A stretch of 23,858 nucleotides of DNA from DASRHD01 sp035499715 (GTDB taxonomy: Bacteria > Verrucomicrobiota > Verrucomicrobiia > Opitutales > Opitutaceae). The stretch is taken from positions 1 to 23,858 of the forward strand of contig DATJYF010000178.1 of the NCBI GenBank assembly GCA_035499715.1. Reading direction: 5' to 3'. A program made the position numbers and the translations under genes. This document shows, one piece after another, positions 22,329 to 23,858 of the stretch. The notes under the pieces were generated by a model that saw nothing but the letters and a program-made list of their open reading frames with translations, ran no database searches and was not told the DNA's origin. How positions within the stretch are numbered: the stretch's first letter is position 1; each line of letters starts with the position of its first letter.

Positions 22329-23858
22329 TTCGTCACACTATGTTTTGTCGCGAAATACCGCCACCGTGGCCAGAAATCATCATCAGGCGCCAAGAGTTGC
22401 TGAAGTTTGTCATGGACACTTTGAATTTCTTGTTTCTGCGGTTGGGGTTGTAGTTGCAACGCCTTTGCCTCCTCGATTGCCTTTTCCGCCGGTAGTGAGC
22501 GAGCCTGTCCCAAACCAAACGCGTTAGATAGCAGCCAAGAATCGGATGTCCCTCTCTTCACGAAAGGCAATATTTCGAGCAAAACTTGATTGTTTTCGGA
22601 GCGCAAGTGGTGCAGACGATCCATCTGGTGCTGGAAAATTGGCTCAGCCGATGCCATCACCATAGGGGAGTGCGTTGCAATGTGTACCTGCGGCAGAACG
22701 TCTGGCGAAAGCTCCCTCATCACCTGCATTAAACTTGGCACAATGGCTCGCTGCCAGCGCGGGTGTAGATGGGCCTCCACCTCATCGATAATCAAAACGA
22801 CTCGAGGCTGCGGCTTGCGCCGAATCATATGGCTGTTGGCAACGTGCGCATGCCAACACCACACTAAGAGATAAGCTAGTGCCAACACGCGCTGGACCGC
22901 AGCGGACGCATGGATGACCGGCACTTCTCCGTAAGTCATCTTAAGCGTCGGTATTTCCTGTGCACTGGGAGGCATAAGACGAACCTCCCCCGGCAACAAT
23001 GGTTCGTCATTTGCCGGTGAAAGGGCCTTGATGCTGGCTACAAGCGCTCGATATTGACTCTGGTAGCGATCTCCACCAGTTTGCCAAGAAACCCAATCGC
23101 GCAAGAGGCCACTGCAAATCCACTGTTTGTGATCCAGGCCTACCGGCAGCCCATACCAAATCTGGTCTCGGGTGAAAAAGATATGCTCTTGCTTGTTTTT
23201 GGAAGGGTTTGCTTGAAGGTTATGTACCCTCGCTGGATCCCAGAGGGCAAAGGAGCCATCATGCCGCGCATAAAGCACTAGCCCGGGCATCCACTGTTTG
23301 GATTGCTTTCCTGCGATTTTCCAATCCGTTTCTTCCCAATCAAAGTTAGCCTTGAATTTTGACCCACGTTTCGAGGTAACATTTGTTTCAAAATATATGG
23401 CTGGTCGCTGCGCTGATACTCGCCGGTTGGGTAACACTGGATAGCTAAGCCAATTGCCGGTCAAACACCACCATAGGCATTCGAGAATAAATGTTTTTCC
23501 CAAGCTATTATCACCGGTGATGAGGTTCAATCGCTCTGCTGGTTCATAACGGAATCGCTCAGCCGGGCCGATCCCGACCAGTTCAAGCAACTGAAGGACA
23601 GAAGTTGCTTCTGGTAAGATACCCGGAGGATATCCGATAGACGAGAGCAGTCGGTCCTCGGTCACCGGAATCTTGCTCAGCCAAGGATTCGCCAATACGG
23701 GAGTTTGGATATTAAAGAGGTTATTGATTTCATCTTGGTCGATATTGAATTCGCCAAACAAGCGACTTATGATTTGATCCGGCTGTATTGTTTGAGGCCA
23801 ATCTTCGGCTCTGAATATCCAAACGGCCAGGTCGAATGCGGACAGTTTTGCTGTTCCA
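22325..23858 (-). CDS. SMC/ABC-like AAA ATPase, PtuA-like, 5' end beyond the window
   Basis: The frame is open through the window edge, so the TTG at 23761 is not the true start: 32 more residues are visible upstream. Numbering from that TTG: a helical N-terminal region, Walker A GDNSLGKT (83-90), a long middle region, an unusual ASAAVQRVLALAYLL segment (285-299) where a signature motif would be expected, Walker B VVLIIDEVEAHLHP (321-334), and the H-loop ATHSP (362-366). This is the layout of overcoming-lysogenization-defect/PtuA-type ATPases that partner nucleases. The C-terminus is Gln-rich. It is coupled to the HNH gene by a 4-base overlap. Septu membership is likely but not certain because the signature region is divergent. 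Confidence 0.8.
   Translation of the reverse strand, partial: GTAKLSAFDLAVWIFRAEDWPQTIQPDQIISRLFGEFNIDQDEINNLFNIQTPVLANPWLSKIPVTEDRLLSSIGYPPGILPEATSVLQLLELVGIGPAERFRYEPAERLNLITGDNSLGKTFILECLWWCLTGNWLSYPVLPNRRVSAQRPAIYFETNVTSKRGSKFKANFDWEETDWKIAGKQSKQWMPGLVLYARHDGSFALWDPARVHNLQANPSKNKQEHIFFTRDQIWYGLPVGLDHKQWICSGLLRDWVSWQTGGDRYQSQYRALVASIKALSPANDEPLLPGEVRLMPPSAQEIPTLKMTYGEVPVIHASAAVQRVLALAYLLVWCWHAHVANSHMIRRKPQPRVVLIIDEVEAHLHPRWQRAIVPSLMQVMRELSPDVLPQVHIATHSPMVMASAEPIFQHQMDRLHHLRSENNQVLLEILPFVKRGTSDSWLLSNAFGLGQARSLPAEKAIEEAKALQLQPQPQKQEIQSVHDKLQQLLAPDDDFWPRWRYFATKHSVTK

Overview
The window is about 24 kb of GC-rich bacterial chromosome followed by a visibly less GC-rich accessory end. The housekeeping gene content, the GC-rich codon use and the mostly Shine-Dalgarno-less starts suggest a Gram-negative-type bacterium. 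My best guess is Verrucomicrobiota of the Opitutaceae type. That is inference from gene style; there is no rRNA here to confirm it.

Positions 1-18750 are core genome. On the minus strand lie icd, a class I aminotransferase and a tandem ribbon-helix-helix protein. A MalK/UgpC-type ABC ATPase (+) converges on and overlaps a secreted LolA-like protein (-), which follows secG (-). A secreted PAP2 phosphatase (+) comes next. Then there is a tightly packed six-gene minus-strand run: der, a mutarotase-fold protein, fmt, a LysM coiled-coil protein, parB (with no parA beside it) and a SulP-STAS anion transporter. Upstream of der are an aminotransferase with its Lrp/AsnC-type regulator and a GNAT enzyme. 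ffh and a DUF2726-like membrane-anchored protein on the plus strand close the core part.

Positions 18791-21222 hold what I read as an integron gene-cassette array with no integrase in the window (a CALIN, or the distal part of an integron). Five single-gene cassettes lie in one orientation (minus strand): two small membrane proteins, a membrane-anchored protein, a cupin and a GNAT acetyltransferase. Six attC or attC-like sites separate and flank them. Four of these (attC1-attC4) are homologous to each other, with paired L''/L' arms. Every cassette start codon lies only 3-8 bases after the R' box, and three of the five stop codons are supplied by the R'' box itself.

Positions 21223-23858 contain an XRE-type regulator (+) that converges on a two-gene unit on the minus strand: an SMC/ABC-like AAA ATPase (5' end cut off by the window edge) joined by an ATGA overlap to an HNH endonuclease. 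This matches the architecture of Septu (PtuA-PtuB) and related ATPase-HNH antiphage modules, with a divergent ATPase. A defence-like module directly abutting a cassette array is the most interesting part of the window.
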